Source of the DNA: Nitrospira sp.
GTDB lineage: Bacteria > Nitrospirota > Nitrospiria > Nitrospirales > Nitrospiraceae
Direction of reading: 5' to 3'
Length of the DNA: 64,000 nucleotides
Assembly (NCBI GenBank): GCA_030444405.1
Contig: JARFPM010000012.1
Location: forward strand, 19,923-83,922
The number at the start of each line of letters is the position of its first letter. The first letter of the stretch is position 1. This document shows positions 1 to 9,037 of this stretch, in pieces. The position numbers were made by a program, and so were the translations under genes. The notes below the pieces were generated by a model, which had not been told where the DNA came from, ran no database searches, and saw only the letters and a program-made list of their open reading frames with translations.

Positions 1-2
1 TG

Positions 3-902
3 ATCGGGAAGCACGACAAGTCGAAACCGATGTTCCTGTATTTCGCGTCGCTGGCCCCTCACGCCCCCTACCAGGCCCCAAAAGCAGACATTGACGCGTA
101 CAAGGACGTGTTTCCCGACGAGGTCCACCGGACCTACGCGGGCATGATCACAAATCTCGATCGGCAGATCGGCCGTGTCGTCGCGGCGCTTGCCGAGAAC
201 GGTATGCGCGAGAACACGATCATCGTCTTTACCACCGACAACGGCGGGGCGACAAGCGCGCTGTTCGCCACGGGCGCACGGTCGCCTGAGGAACGGGCCG
301 AGAGCGGTGGCGTAGAACTCGGAGCGAAACCTCCGGCCTCCAACGCCCCGTTTTCTGGGGGGAAAGGTACTCTCAATGAGGGCGGTGTGCGATTGCCTGC
401 GATCTTCAACTGGCCGGCGAAGATCAAGCCCACGGTGGTGAATGAGCCGCTGCATCACGTGGATGTTATGCCGACGTTGCTGGCTCTCGCGGGCGTGAGC
501 GGCGATCCATCTAAGCCGTTTGACGGCAAGGATGCGTGGGGAACGATTGCCGAGGGCAAAGCGTCGCCGCATGACGATGTTCTGATCAACGTGGAAGCCT
601 TCCGCGGCGCGATCCGGAAGGGCAACTGGAAGCTCACGAAGATCGCTCTGCTGCCCGGAAAGACCGAGCTCTTCGACCTGGAGAAGGATCTCAGCGAAAC
701 GGAGAACGTGGCCGATCGGAATCCGGAGGTAGTGCAAGACCTCGAAGCTCGGCTGATCGCATACGCTAAGGAACAGAAGATGAGTCAGTGGATGAAATCG
801 CAAGTGGACTTTCTCGGCTTCCAGGGCGCAACGGTCCTCGACCAGGGCTACAACGTGGATCGAGGCCTGCCTCGCGAGAAGCCGGCGTTGCCGAGGAAAT
901 AA
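3..902 (+). CDS. Arylsulfatase, C-terminal part (cut by window edge)
   Basis: Type I sulfatase of the alkaline phosphatase fold, which hydrolyses sulfate esters, usually in the periplasm. The frame is already open at base 3, so the ATG at base 30 is internal and the N-terminus with the active-site CxPxR motif lies outside the window. Visible family marks are the metal-site segment TTDNGG near residue 80 and a GTLNEGGVRLPAIF-type segment. The C-terminal 'NWKLTKI ... ELFDLEKDLSETENVA' region is typical of arylsulfatases. An intact formylglycine-generating enzyme (10579-11751) could mature it. It is followed after only 3 bases by a relic of an amidohydrolase gene. Confidence 0.9.
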   Translation: MGKHDKSKPMFLYFASLAPHAPYQAPKADIDAYKDVFPDEVHRTYAGMITNLDRQIGRVVAALAENGMRENTIIVFTTDNGGATSALFATGARSPEERAESGGVELGAKPPASNAPFSGGKGTLNEGGVRLPAIFNWPAKIKPTVVNEPLHHVDVMPTLLALAGVSGDPSKPFDGKDAWGTIAEGKASPHDDVLINVEAFRGAIRKGNWKLTKIALLPGKTELFDLEKDLSETENVADRNPEVVQDLEARLIAYAKEQKMSQWMKSQVDFLGFQGATVLDQGYNVDRGLPREKPALPRK

Positions 903-905
903 TCG

Positions 906-983
906 GTGATTCTCGACAGAAATCCGCTGACCATTGATCCTCAGGCGATCAAGGAAGGGAAGACAATCTACAAGCGATCATGA
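906..983 (+). pseudogene. Relic of the C-terminal end of an exported amidohydrolase
   Basis: Read from base 906, 25 codons to a TGA at 981-983 encode VILDRNPLTIDPQAIKEGK and a short tail ending in KRS. This matches the last residues of the amidohydrolase ending at 8436 (VILDKNPLKVDPMAIK ... IKEGKTIFTRE). The relic lacks about 10 residues between the two AIK/TIK stretches, consistent with deletion between short direct repeats containing gatcaagga. No start codon or upstream domain is present. It is probably what remains of a gene lost between the sulfatase and nhaA. Confidence 0.7.
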
Positions 984-1074
984 GCCGGCGCGCGGAGAGT
1001 CTCACGAGCGGTCAACAATAAGGATAGAGTGTGGACATGGTGGATCTGCATCACCGTCAACGAGGGAATGCCAG

Positions 1075-2427
1075 GTGAGCGGCCATTCTGTACCGACGCC
1101 GGAAGTCCCGTTGCCGGTCGAGCCGATCGACCGTCTCGTCGAGCCGATCGTCCGTTTCCTCCGCATCGAGTCGGCGAGCGGCGTGGTCATCCTGCTGGCC
1201 ACCGTGGCCGCGCTCGTGCTGGCGAATTCCCCCGCTTCAGAGATCTTCGCATTATTTTGGCAGACCCCCGTCGGGTTCTCCTTCGGCACCTTTGAGCTGC
1301 ACCACCCGTTGAAGCATTGGATCAACGACGGGTTGATGGTCATCTTCTTCTTCGTGGTCGGTCTGGAGGTCAAACGCGAACTGGTGCTCGGCGAACTTCA
1401 GGACTTCCGTGTCGCCGCGCTTCCCCTCGCTGCCGCGGTGGGAGGAATGGTGGCGCCGGCGGCGTTGTATCTGGGGGCTCAGTGGGGCGAGCCCGGTCTG
1501 AGCGGATGGGGCATCCCGATGGCGACCGACATTGCCTTCGTGGTGGGTTGTCTGGCCCTCTTGGGTCCCCGTGTCCCCAGTAGCTTGCGGATCGTGCTCC
1601 TGTCGCTGGCCATTGCCGACGATGTCGGGGCCATCCTGGTGATCGCCATCGGCTATTCGAGCGATCTCCATTGGTCGGCCCTGGGCTGGGGTGTCTTCGG
1701 GCTGGGCCTTGTGATCCTCCTGCAGCGCCTCGGCGTACGGAGTGTACCGATCTACGTTCTACTCGGGGTGGAAAGCTGGTTCGGATTTCATGAGTCCGGC
1801 ATCCATAGCACGATCGCCGGCGTGCTCCTCGGACTGCTGACACCGGCCAAACCGTTGGTGAGCCCGAAACGCTTCACACAGTTTTCCAGTCAGTTCGGCG
1901 GATTTCTTCACGGAGAGGGGTGGCGGGATGCGCATCAGCGTCAGGCTGCGTTGCAGTCGGTGCGGCGAGTGGCGCGGGAAGCCACGTCGCCGGTCGAACG
2001 ATTGGAAGCCACGCTCCACCCGTGGGTCAGTTTCGTGATCATGCCGTTGTTCGCATTCGCCAATGCCGGCGTTCCGCTCGAGCCGGGGGCGTTCACGGAT
2101 TCGGTTGCAACGGCCGTCCTCATCGCGTTGTGCATAGGGAAACCGTTGGGTGTACTCCTGCTGAGCTGGCTCGCGGTACGATCGGGCACGGCAAGACTGC
2201 CGGACGGGATTTCCTGGAGCATTCTGGCCGCAGGAGGGGTGCTGGCGGGCATCGGCTTTACGATGTCGCTGTTCATCGCGGAGCTGGCGCTCAGTGATCG
2301 GCTGTTGGTCGCGGCCAAGGTCGGCATCCTGACCGGTTCAGCGCTCTGCGCCGTGCTGGGCCTGACCCTGCTGTTCTGGTTGACAGCTGAGCAGGCCGGA
2401 ACAAAAACCGAACCGCATTCTGTCTGA
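1075..2427 (+). CDS. nhaA: NhaA-type Na+/H+ antiporter
   Basis: Inner-membrane antiporter that exports Na+ (or Li+) in exchange for protons. About 12 hydrophobic segments are visible. Family residues are present: MATDIAF and LAIADDVGAILVIA, which carry the ion-binding aspartates, and GKPLGVLL with the membrane Lys. The open frame extends up to 934, but the upstream stretch is hydrophilic and unlike NhaA. I place the start at GTG 1075, with GAGGGA at 1062-1067 as ribosome binding site, giving 450 aa, slightly longer than E. coli NhaA. The lipoprotein gene at 2468 follows after 40 bases. Confidence 0.93.
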   Translation: MSGHSVPTPEVPLPVEPIDRLVEPIVRFLRIESASGVVILLATVAALVLANSPASEIFALFWQTPVGFSFGTFELHHPLKHWINDGLMVIFFFVVGLEVKRELVLGELQDFRVAALPLAAAVGGMVAPAALYLGAQWGEPGLSGWGIPMATDIAFVVGCLALLGPRVPSSLRIVLLSLAIADDVGAILVIAIGYSSDLHWSALGWGVFGLGLVILLQRLGVRSVPIYVLLGVESWFGFHESGIHSTIAGVLLGLLTPAKPLVSPKRFTQFSSQFGGFLHGEGWRDAHQRQAALQSVRRVAREATSPVERLEATLHPWVSFVIMPLFAFANAGVPLEPGAFTDSVATAVLIALCIGKPLGVLLLSWLAVRSGTARLPDGISWSILAAGGVLAGIGFTMSLFIAELALSDRLLVAAKVGILTGSALCAVLGLTLLFWLTAEQAGTKTEPHSV

Positions 2428-2467
2428 ATACCTCGATGGCTGGTCATGAGGGAGACGCACTGCTGAC

Positions 2468-3880
2468 ATGAGATGGCACGGCATTGTGCTCCTGCTTCTG
2501 CTGGCTCCGGATGCATTCGGCGGTGAAGTGATCACCGGGACGGCGAGATTTCGTGAGCGCATTACGGTGCCGCCGGAAGCGGTGTTTGAGGCAACGTTGG
2601 AGGATGTGTCACGGGCGGATGCTCCCGCCGACGTGCTTGGGCAGGTGCGTGTGGATTCGCCGGGCAATCCGCCCATCCGGTTCGAGATCGCCTATGATGC
2701 CACCCGCATCAAACCAAACCACACCTATTCGGTGCGTGCGCGCCTCATCGTGAACGGGCGATTGATGTTCGTGACGGATCGTATCTATCCCGTCCTGACG
2801 CGAGGAGCCGGATCCACCGTGGAATTGTTGCTCAAGAAGACCGGCGGTCCTCTTCCTCGAGACTCGGAGAAGGAGGGCGCCATGAGCGCTGAGGCGGTTC
2901 TGCCCGCTCACGGCCTGCAGCTTCCTGCGACCTTTCGCGGAGACCTGCCCTGCGCCGACTGCGAGGCGATCCGGCATCATCTGGATCTATGGCCGGACCA
3001 GGTCTTCCACCTGCACCGCGAATGGGTGGGGAGAAACCTGGTACGTGACGAGGTCGGTCGTTGGCGCGTCGATCCGTCCAGGCAGGCACTGATCCTGTAT
3101 GGCGGAGGCGAGATGCCACTGCAATTCGAGATCAAGGCCCCCAATCGCCTTCGTCTGCTCGATCAGGCCGGCAAGCCGATCGTTTCCACCCTGCCCTACG
3201 ATCTGGTGAGCGACGGCACGCTCACGCCGGCGGACCTGAATCTGATGCTGGCGGGCGAGATGATCTACATGGCGGACGCTGCGCGGTTTACGGACTGCCT
3301 GACCGGACGCAGTTATCCCATCGCCATGGAGGGCGATTTCATAAAGATGCAGCGCGCCTATCAACAAACCGTCAGCAAGCCGGGGGCGAAGTTGTATGTG
3401 AATTTCGAAGGTTCCGTCACGGACCGTCCTACAATGGAGGGGAAGGGAACCGAGCGCGCCATCGTCGTGCGGCGGTTCATCAACGTCTGGCCGCAACAAC
3501 GATGTGAGCGGGCCATGGCGGATTCGTCGCTGACGAACACCTACTGGCGCATCGTGAAACTCGGGGAGGAACCGGTCCACGCGGTTGAGGGACGGCGGGA
3601 ACCGCATCTGGTCTTACGAAAAGGGGAAGGACGTCACACGGCAGTCGCGACGGTGGGCTGCAATCACATGACTGGAAGCTACACCTTCGCGGGCGAGACG
3701 CTGCGCTTTACCGAGCTGGCCTCTACCAAGATGGCCTGTCCACCGCCGATGAACGAATTGGAAAGGCACCTCGGCGACATGCTTGCCAAGGTGAGGCGAT
3801 GGCGTATCAAGGGCCCGACGCTCGAATTATCGGATGAATCCGGCAAGACCGTCGGTCTGCTTGAGGCGGTGTATTTTTGA
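2468..3880 (+). CDS. Exported three-domain protein: YbaY-like, NlpE-like and META/HslJ-like
   Basis: A 470-aa exported protein with a signal peptide (hydrophobic residues 5-17, cleavage near AFG-G). Three domains seem joined. Residues ~20-125 resemble YbaY-type lipoproteins (a beta-sandwich on a VPPEAVFEATLEDVSRAD-type segment). Residues ~155-260 resemble the NlpE N-domain with the CxxC of PCADCEAI. Residues ~355-470 form a META/HslJ domain (NTYWRI, GCNHMTGSY, STKMACPP). In other bacteria these are separate envelope-stress and copper-related lipoproteins. There is no lipobox Cys, so the protein is probably periplasmic. It overlaps the open frame of the next gene by 4 bases, but that gene most likely starts later. 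Confidence 0.75.
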   Translation: MRWHGIVLLLLLAPDAFGGEVITGTARFRERITVPPEAVFEATLEDVSRADAPADVLGQVRVDSPGNPPIRFEIAYDATRIKPNHTYSVRARLIVNGRLMFVTDRIYPVLTRGAGSTVELLLKKTGGPLPRDSEKEGAMSAEAVLPAHGLQLPATFRGDLPCADCEAIRHHLDLWPDQVFHLHREWVGRNLVRDEVGRWRVDPSRQALILYGGGEMPLQFEIKAPNRLRLLDQAGKPIVSTLPYDLVSDGTLTPADLNLMLAGEMIYMADAARFTDCLTGRSYPIAMEGDFIKMQRAYQQTVSKPGAKLYVNFEGSVTDRPTMEGKGTERAIVVRRFINVWPQQRCERAMADSSLTNTYWRIVKLGEEPVHAVEGRREPHLVLRKGEGRHTAVATVGCNHMTGSYTFAGETLRFTELASTKMACPPPMNELERHLGDMLAKVRRWRIKGPTLELSDESGKTVGLLEAVYF

Positions 3881-3945
3881 CAGCCGGCGCGTCGTACGAC
3901 CGCACGATCAACAAAACGACGGGTGAATCAAGAAGGGAGCGTCCA

Positions 3946-4725
3946 ATGATTGGTCTCAGGCATGTAGGCAGGCACGCAGGATTGATGGCCATTCTCCTTG
4001 TGCTGACCAGCTGCAGCAGCTCGATCTACGGCTGGCAGGCCCGCACCAATTCAACCCCGACTGATTCCTCCTTTACGCCGATGATGCTGACGCAGGAACC
4101 CTCGGCGGTCTTTCTGGCGATGGCACCTGCGTCCATCAAAGGCAACGAGGTGCCGCTTGGACATCACCTTTATCGCGTGCTGAAAAAAGTGGTGTCAAAC
4201 GTGAAGGTGGTTTCGCCGCACGTGGTTGCGACGCGGGTGAATCGGGAAGGGTTGGTCTCGACCTATGCCCAGCTCCTGTCTGTCTACGAGGAGACCAACA
4301 TCCTTGATCGTGACCTCCTGCGGAAGATCGCGACTGCGGTCGGCGCGCGCTATGTGTTTCAACCCCGCCTGGCGTATTTTTCGCAGCGCATGACGGAGCG
4401 CTGGTCATTCTTCGATGTGCGCATCATGGAGACCCGGTCGAGCGTCATGCGGCTCACGCTGCAGTTGTGGGACAGCACCAACGGGGAGCTCGTGTGGGGT
4501 TCCGCCACCGAGGTCACCATGCAGAACGAGGCGGTCTCGGAGGATCCGGTCTATTTTGAGGATGAGGCTGTCGTTGCGTTCGGCAGCATGGTGTCGGATC
4601 TCTTCAATAGGAAGACATCGTCGCGGTACACGCCGGTTGACAAGTTGCTGGATGACCTGATCGGAGAGGATCTGCCTGAGGAGTTCACCGACACAGCGCC
4701 CAGGGAGCCAACCGGAAAATACTGA
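3946..4725 (+). CDS. Lipoprotein, CsgG/LpoB-like fold suspected
   Basis: A 259-aa lipoprotein: signal peptide with lipobox LTSC, Cys about residue 19 from the ATG at 3946. GAAGGGAG at 3932-3939 supports this start over the longer open frame from 3877. The body contains the pattern of the CsgG/LpoB-like group: an 'ARYVFQPRLAY' strand followed by 'RLTLQLWDSTNGELVWGS'. I cannot assign a specific role. It lies between the multidomain exported protein and the first amidohydrolase (11-base gap), in a probable operon of envelope proteins. Confidence 0.6.
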   Translation: MIGLRHVGRHAGLMAILLVLTSCSSSIYGWQARTNSTPTDSSFTPMMLTQEPSAVFLAMAPASIKGNEVPLGHHLYRVLKKVVSNVKVVSPHVVATRVNREGLVSTYAQLLSVYEETNILDRDLLRKIATAVGARYVFQPRLAYFSQRMTERWSFFDVRIMETRSSVMRLTLQLWDSTNGELVWGSATEVTMQNEAVSEDPVYFEDEAVVAFGSMVSDLFNRKTSSRYTPVDKLLDDLIGEDLPEEFTDTAPREPTGKY

Positions 4726-4736
4726 AAGGAGACACC

Positions 4737-6671
4737 ATGCTTCGGCTTTCTAGATGCTACCCACGCATGATCATTGTCGCTGCGAGTTTCAGCGCAACCT
4801 TCCCGCTGCTCAACGCCGCAACCAGCGCGAGCCAGAGTCTGACGCTGCAGGATCTGTCGGCCGCTACGGCAGCGCCAAGTTCCACCACAATCTATGTGGC
4901 TCGCGAAATCCTGACTATGGACCCGGCAAAACCAAGGGCCAAGGCACTGGCCGTTCGCGACGGTCGATTTATCTCAGTCGGCACCCGTGCGGAGGTCGAG
5001 GCCGTGGCCGGCGCCGGAGCGAAGGTGGACACGACCTTTGCTGACAAGGTGGTGATGGCCGGCTTTGTCGAGCAACACGTGCACCCCGTGCTGGCCGCCC
5101 TGACCATGAACACGAAGGTCATCTCTATCGAGGACTGGGACGCCATCGACGGGTTTTCGGCGGCGGTCAGGAACGAGAAAGGCTACATCGAACGCCTGAA
5201 GAAGGCACTGGCCGACCACAAGGACAAGACGACCCCCTTCGTGACATGGGGCTACCACCATTACTTCCACGGCGAGCTCTCGCGCAACAGACTCAACCAA
5301 CTGGCGCCCGATTTGCCGGTAATCGTCTGGCACCGCTCGGCGCACGAGTTCTTTCTGAACGACGCGGCGCTCAGGCTCACGGGCATCGACGAGGCTCTGG
5401 TCAAAGGATTCAGCAAGTCCGCGCAGGAGCAGTTGAGCCTTCCCAAGGGTCACTTCTACGAGCAGGGGGCTCTGGCGATCCTTGGAAAGCTCGCGCCCCA
5501 CCTCGCCTCCGCGTCGCAGTTCCGCAGGGGGCTCGAGTTCAGCGAGGCCTACTACCACCAGAACGGCATCACGCTCGCATGCGAGCCAGGCGGTTTCCTC
5601 AGCAAGCCGATGCAGGACGCGATCAACGTGGTCTACTCAGACGATGCCACGCCGTTCAACCACTGTTTCATCGGCGACGACAAGAGCTTCTACGCGATCA
5701 AGCCCAACGATGCGGCGAGCCTCCTTTCCGAGACCCGCAAGGTCGAGAGCTGGGGCAAGGGCCGCACCTGGTACATCCCAAATCAGGTGAAGCTCTTCAC
5801 CGACGGCGCGATTTACAGTCAGCTCATGCAGATGAAAGGCGGCTACACCGACGGTCACCACGGCGCCTGGATCATCGACCCACCGGCGTTCGACTTCATG
5901 TTCCAGACCTATTGGGACGCCGGCTACCAGATCCATGTGCACAATAACGGCGACGGCGGCATGGACGTGCTGCTCGGCGGGCTCGAAAAAGCGATGGCAC
6001 GCAAGCCGCGCACCGGCCATCGCACGGCGCTCGTGCATTTTGGCTTTGCCAAGCCTGATCAGGTCGCGCGCTGGGTCACACTGGGCGGAATTGTCAGCGC
6101 CAATCCCTACTACGTGACGGCGCTCGCGGGGCGGTATGCCGAGCTGGGCATCGGACCGGAGCGCTCGCAGAACATGGTTCCCATGGGCGACGTGGTGAAG
6201 CACGGCGGCTCGCTCTCGTTCCACTCCGACATGCCGATGGCACCGGCCAAGCCGCTCCAACTCGTCTGGGCGGCGATCAACCGCTTCACCGCTGAAGGCC
6301 CAGTCGCAGGTCCCCGCCACAAGGTCTCTCTCGACGTGGCGCTCAAGGCCATTACCATCGACGCCGCCTACTCGATCCAGATGGAGCAGCGGGTCGGCTC
6401 GATCGAGGTGGGGAAGGACGCGAACCTCACCGTGCTTGAACAAAGTCCGTATGAGGTGGCTCCGGAAAAGGTGAAGGACATTCAGGTCTGGGGCACGATG
6501 TTGGAAGGCCGTGTGCAGCCGGCTCCTGCGGCCCCGAAGGCGGCCGAGGGTGCGGAGGGCCGGGCGGCCATAGAGTCCACGGCAGACGACACAGAGGTGA
6601 CGCAGGGCGCAGTGGAGAAACTCGCGGCTTTGATGAATCACGGACACGGGGAGCGGGCTGCGGGGAGATGA
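4737..6671 (+). CDS. Exported metal-dependent amidohydrolase (YtcJ/Amidohydro_3 type)
   Basis: A 644-aa amidohydrolase-superfamily enzyme that likely cleaves amide or related bonds with one or two bound metals; substrate unknown. An export signal covers residues 1-30. The TIM-barrel metal set is visible: EQHVHP (the HxH pair, ~residue 117), IHVHNNGDGG, ALVHFG, and SFHSDMPM with the catalytic Asp. The C-terminal KDANLTVLEQSP segment is the usual return of the small beta domain, followed by an Ala/Glu-rich tail of ~50 residues. AAAGGAG at 4725-4731 supports the start. The stop overlaps the next reading frame in an ATGA, so the two amidohydrolases are likely co-translated. Confidence 0.88.
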   Translation: MLRLSRCYPRMIIVAASFSATFPLLNAATSASQSLTLQDLSAATAAPSSTTIYVAREILTMDPAKPRAKALAVRDGRFISVGTRAEVEAVAGAGAKVDTTFADKVVMAGFVEQHVHPVLAALTMNTKVISIEDWDAIDGFSAAVRNEKGYIERLKKALADHKDKTTPFVTWGYHHYFHGELSRNRLNQLAPDLPVIVWHRSAHEFFLNDAALRLTGIDEALVKGFSKSAQEQLSLPKGHFYEQGALAILGKLAPHLASASQFRRGLEFSEAYYHQNGITLACEPGGFLSKPMQDAINVVYSDDATPFNHCFIGDDKSFYAIKPNDAASLLSETRKVESWGKGRTWYIPNQVKLFTDGAIYSQLMQMKGGYTDGHHGAWIIDPPAFDFMFQTYWDAGYQIHVHNNGDGGMDVLLGGLEKAMARKPRTGHRTALVHFGFAKPDQVARWVTLGGIVSANPYYVTALAGRYAELGIGPERSQNMVPMGDVVKHGGSLSFHSDMPMAPAKPLQLVWAAINRFTAEGPVAGPRHKVSLDVALKAITIDAAYSIQMEQRVGSIEVGKDANLTVLEQSPYEVAPEKVKDIQVWGTMLEGRVQPAPAAPKAAEGAEGRAAIESTADDTEVTQGAVEKLAALMNHGHGERAAGR

Positions 6672-8436
6672 AAGATGCGGAGGGGAACATGAAAGGAAAT
6701 AGGATCCTGCGCCGTGTGCATGGCGTCAGCGCATCGGTGGGCCGCACTGCCCTTGTCGCCACACTTCTGCTTGTCCCGGCACGGGTCCTGGCGAAGAACC
6801 TTCCCACCGCGGACGTGATCTACGCCGGTGGCGACATCGTCACCATCAACGACGCGCAGCCGACCGCCGAGGCCGTGGCGGTGAAGGACGGGAAGATCGT
6901 TGCCGTCGGCGCGAAGGCCGCGGTCGAGAAGGCGCATCGGGACACGACGACGAACCTCATCGATCTCGGCGGTAAGACGCTGATGCCGGGTTTTCTCGAC
7001 GCCCACTCACACTATTTCAGTTCTCTGACGGTGGCCAACCAGGTCAACGTATATGCGCCACCGGCCGGCCCGGGCAAGGATCCCCAGAGCATCGTGGCCG
7101 AACTGGTCAAGTTCCGTGACCGGCACAAGATCCCGAAGGGGGTGGTCATCCAGGCCTACGGCTACGATGACACCGTCATGCCGGACGGTCGCCTCTTGAA
7201 CCGCGACGATCTCGACAAGGCGTTGCCGGACAATCCCGTACTCGTCGGGCATGTGTCGATGCATGGAGCCGTGCTGAACTCGGCCGCCTTGAAGAAGTGG
7301 AAGATCTCGGCTGAGACCAAGACGCCGCCTGGCGGCGTGATTGTCCGCAAGCCCGGCACGAACGAACCCTACGGCTTGATCATGGAGACGGCGTATCTGC
7401 CGATCTTCGAGTCGCTGCCGAAGCCGACGCCCAAGGAGGAGATTGAATGGTCACGCGCCGGACAGAGGCTGTACGCCGAAGCCGGCATCACCACGGCGCA
7501 TGAGGGCGCTACTCACGCCGAGGATTTGGAGGTCATGAAGCGTGCCGCCAAGGGGGCGCCACCCTGATCGATGTCATTGCCTATCCGTTCATCACCGACC
7601 TTGACAAGGCCTTGAAGACATTCCCGGTACAGATCTGGGGTAAATACCATAAGCGCCTGAAGATCGGCGGCGTCACAGTGACGATCGACGGCTCTCCACA
7701 GGGTAGGACGGCATTCTTCACCACGCATTACCTGACCGGTGGACCGGGAGGTGAGAAGGACTGGCGCGGCGAGCTGACGTTCCCTCAGGACACCATCAAC
7801 ACGATGGTCAAGCGGGTGTATGACCTCGGTGTGCCGCTGAACCTGCATTCGAACGGAGACGGCGCGATCGATGCCTTCCTCGCGGCTCACGAATTTGCCG
7901 CAGCAGGCGACCTGACAAAAAACCGGCACGTCACGATGATCCACGCCCAGTTCACCCGGAAAGATCAACTCGACAAGTACGTGCAGTACAAGATCCGGCC
8001 GTCCTTCTATACCCTCCACACCTACTACTTTGCCGAAGCGCACATCGCCAACCGGGGTAAGGAGCAGGCGATGTACCTCAGCCCGATGCGGGACGCGATC
8101 GACAAGGGACTACGTCCGACCAACCACACCGACTTCGTGGTCGCCCCGCTGGACCAGATGTTCATGCTGTGGTCGGCGGTGAACCGGGTCTCGCGGGCGG
8201 GAGCCGAGATCGGACCTGACCAGCGGATCACGCCGCTCGAAGGCCTGAAAGCCATGACGATCTGGGCGGCTGAGCAATACGGCGAGCAGGCATCCAAGGG
8301 GTCGCTTGAGCCGGGCAAGCTCGCCGATCTGGTGATCCTCGACAAGAACCCGCTGAAGGTCGATCCAATGGCGATCAAGGACATCAAGGTGATTGAAACG
8401 ATCAAGGAAGGGAAAACGATCTTCACGCGGGAGTAA
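6668..8436 (+). pseudogene. Second exported amidohydrolase, split by a one-base frameshift
   Basis: Paralogue of the preceding enzyme. The first frame (to 7567) carries the signal peptide and GFLDAHSHYF; the second frame carries LNLHSNGDGAID, HAQF and the catalytic NHTDFVV. The frames join perfectly if the run of five G at 7552-7556 were six G: the protein would then read ...AAKGGATLIDVIAYPF. So this is either a recent natural frameshift or a homopolymer sequencing error. Two starts are possible: ATG 6668 (ATGA overlap with the upstream gene) or ATG 6689, which has GGAGG five bases upstream. Apart from the G run the gene looks fully conserved. Confidence 0.85.
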
Positions 8437-8481
8437 GGCCGTGTCGGGGACACAAGCGCGGTGCCACGGGAAGGAATTGTC

Positions 8482-8958
8482 ATGAGGACGCTCTGGCTGA
8501 TCACGGTGATGACGGGATGGGTCGGAATTGCTTCCGTCCACGCGGCGGATCACATGAAGGCCTTTCCCCCCGCCGCGAGCGGGATGGTTCGCTATGTGCT
8601 GCAGTTACCGCCGCAGGAGAATGAATCTCTGTTCACGGTGGAATTGCTGGTCGGCAAAACGGTTCAAACCGATGCGCGCAACCGCTACTTCTTCGGCGGC
8701 AAGATTGAGGCGAGCACCATCAAAGGGTGGGGCTTCACACGATACGACGTGAAACAGCTCGGCCCGATGGCGGGCACGCTCATCGCCGTCGATCCCAATG
8801 AGCCGAAAGTGGACCGGTTCATCGCGCTGGGCGGCGAGCCGTATCTGGTCCGGTACAACAGCAAGCTGCCGGTCGTCGTGTATGTCCCGGGAGGGGTCGA
8901 GGTGCGCTATCGGATCTGGAAGGCCGGGGTAGAGACAACAACCATCGAGAAGGGTTAG
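8482..8958 (+). CDS. eco: Ecotin-like serine protease inhibitor
   Basis: A 158-aa periplasmic protein with a signal peptide ending near VHA-A. It matches ecotin through most of the length: LPPQENESLFTVELLVGKT, GGKIEAST, GWGF and RYNSKLPVVVY ... VRYRIWKA. Ecotins are dimers that block trypsin-fold serine proteases through an exposed loop. Here the loop reads GTLIAVDP where E. coli has a Met-Met bond and a Cys, so the reactive (P1) residue is probably Leu, and both disulfide cysteines are absent. The start is set at ATG 8482, with GGGAAGGA seven bases upstream. It follows the amidohydrolase after 45 bases. Confidence 0.85.
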   Translation: MRTLWLITVMTGWVGIASVHAADHMKAFPPAASGMVRYVLQLPPQENESLFTVELLVGKTVQTDARNRYFFGGKIEASTIKGWGFTRYDVKQLGPMAGTLIAVDPNEPKVDRFIALGGEPYLVRYNSKLPVVVYVPGGVEVRYRIWKAGVETTTIEKG

Positions 8959-9037
8959 GATGGGACGACCTCCGAAAGGGAGGTGATGTCGCTGAGCTTG
9001 GCCGTGATGCTTCGCGAGGTGAGTGTGAGGAGGGACC

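Noticed and set aside
934..1074. NhaA starting at 934
   Set aside because: The extra 47 residues are hydrophilic and unlike NhaA; GTG 1075 has a good ribosome site.
5637..6647. Long minus-strand open frame (336 aa) opposite the first amidohydrolase
   Set aside because: It is a shadow of a well-supported gene in high-GC DNA; no motif and His/Arg-rich composition.
7552..7556. Programmed frameshifting in the second amidohydrolase
   Set aside because: No slippery heptamer with a downstream structure is evident; a simple one-base loss explains it better.
8968..8984. Terminator after the ecotin gene
   Set aside because: ACCTCC/GGAGGT makes a six-base stem but no T run follows.
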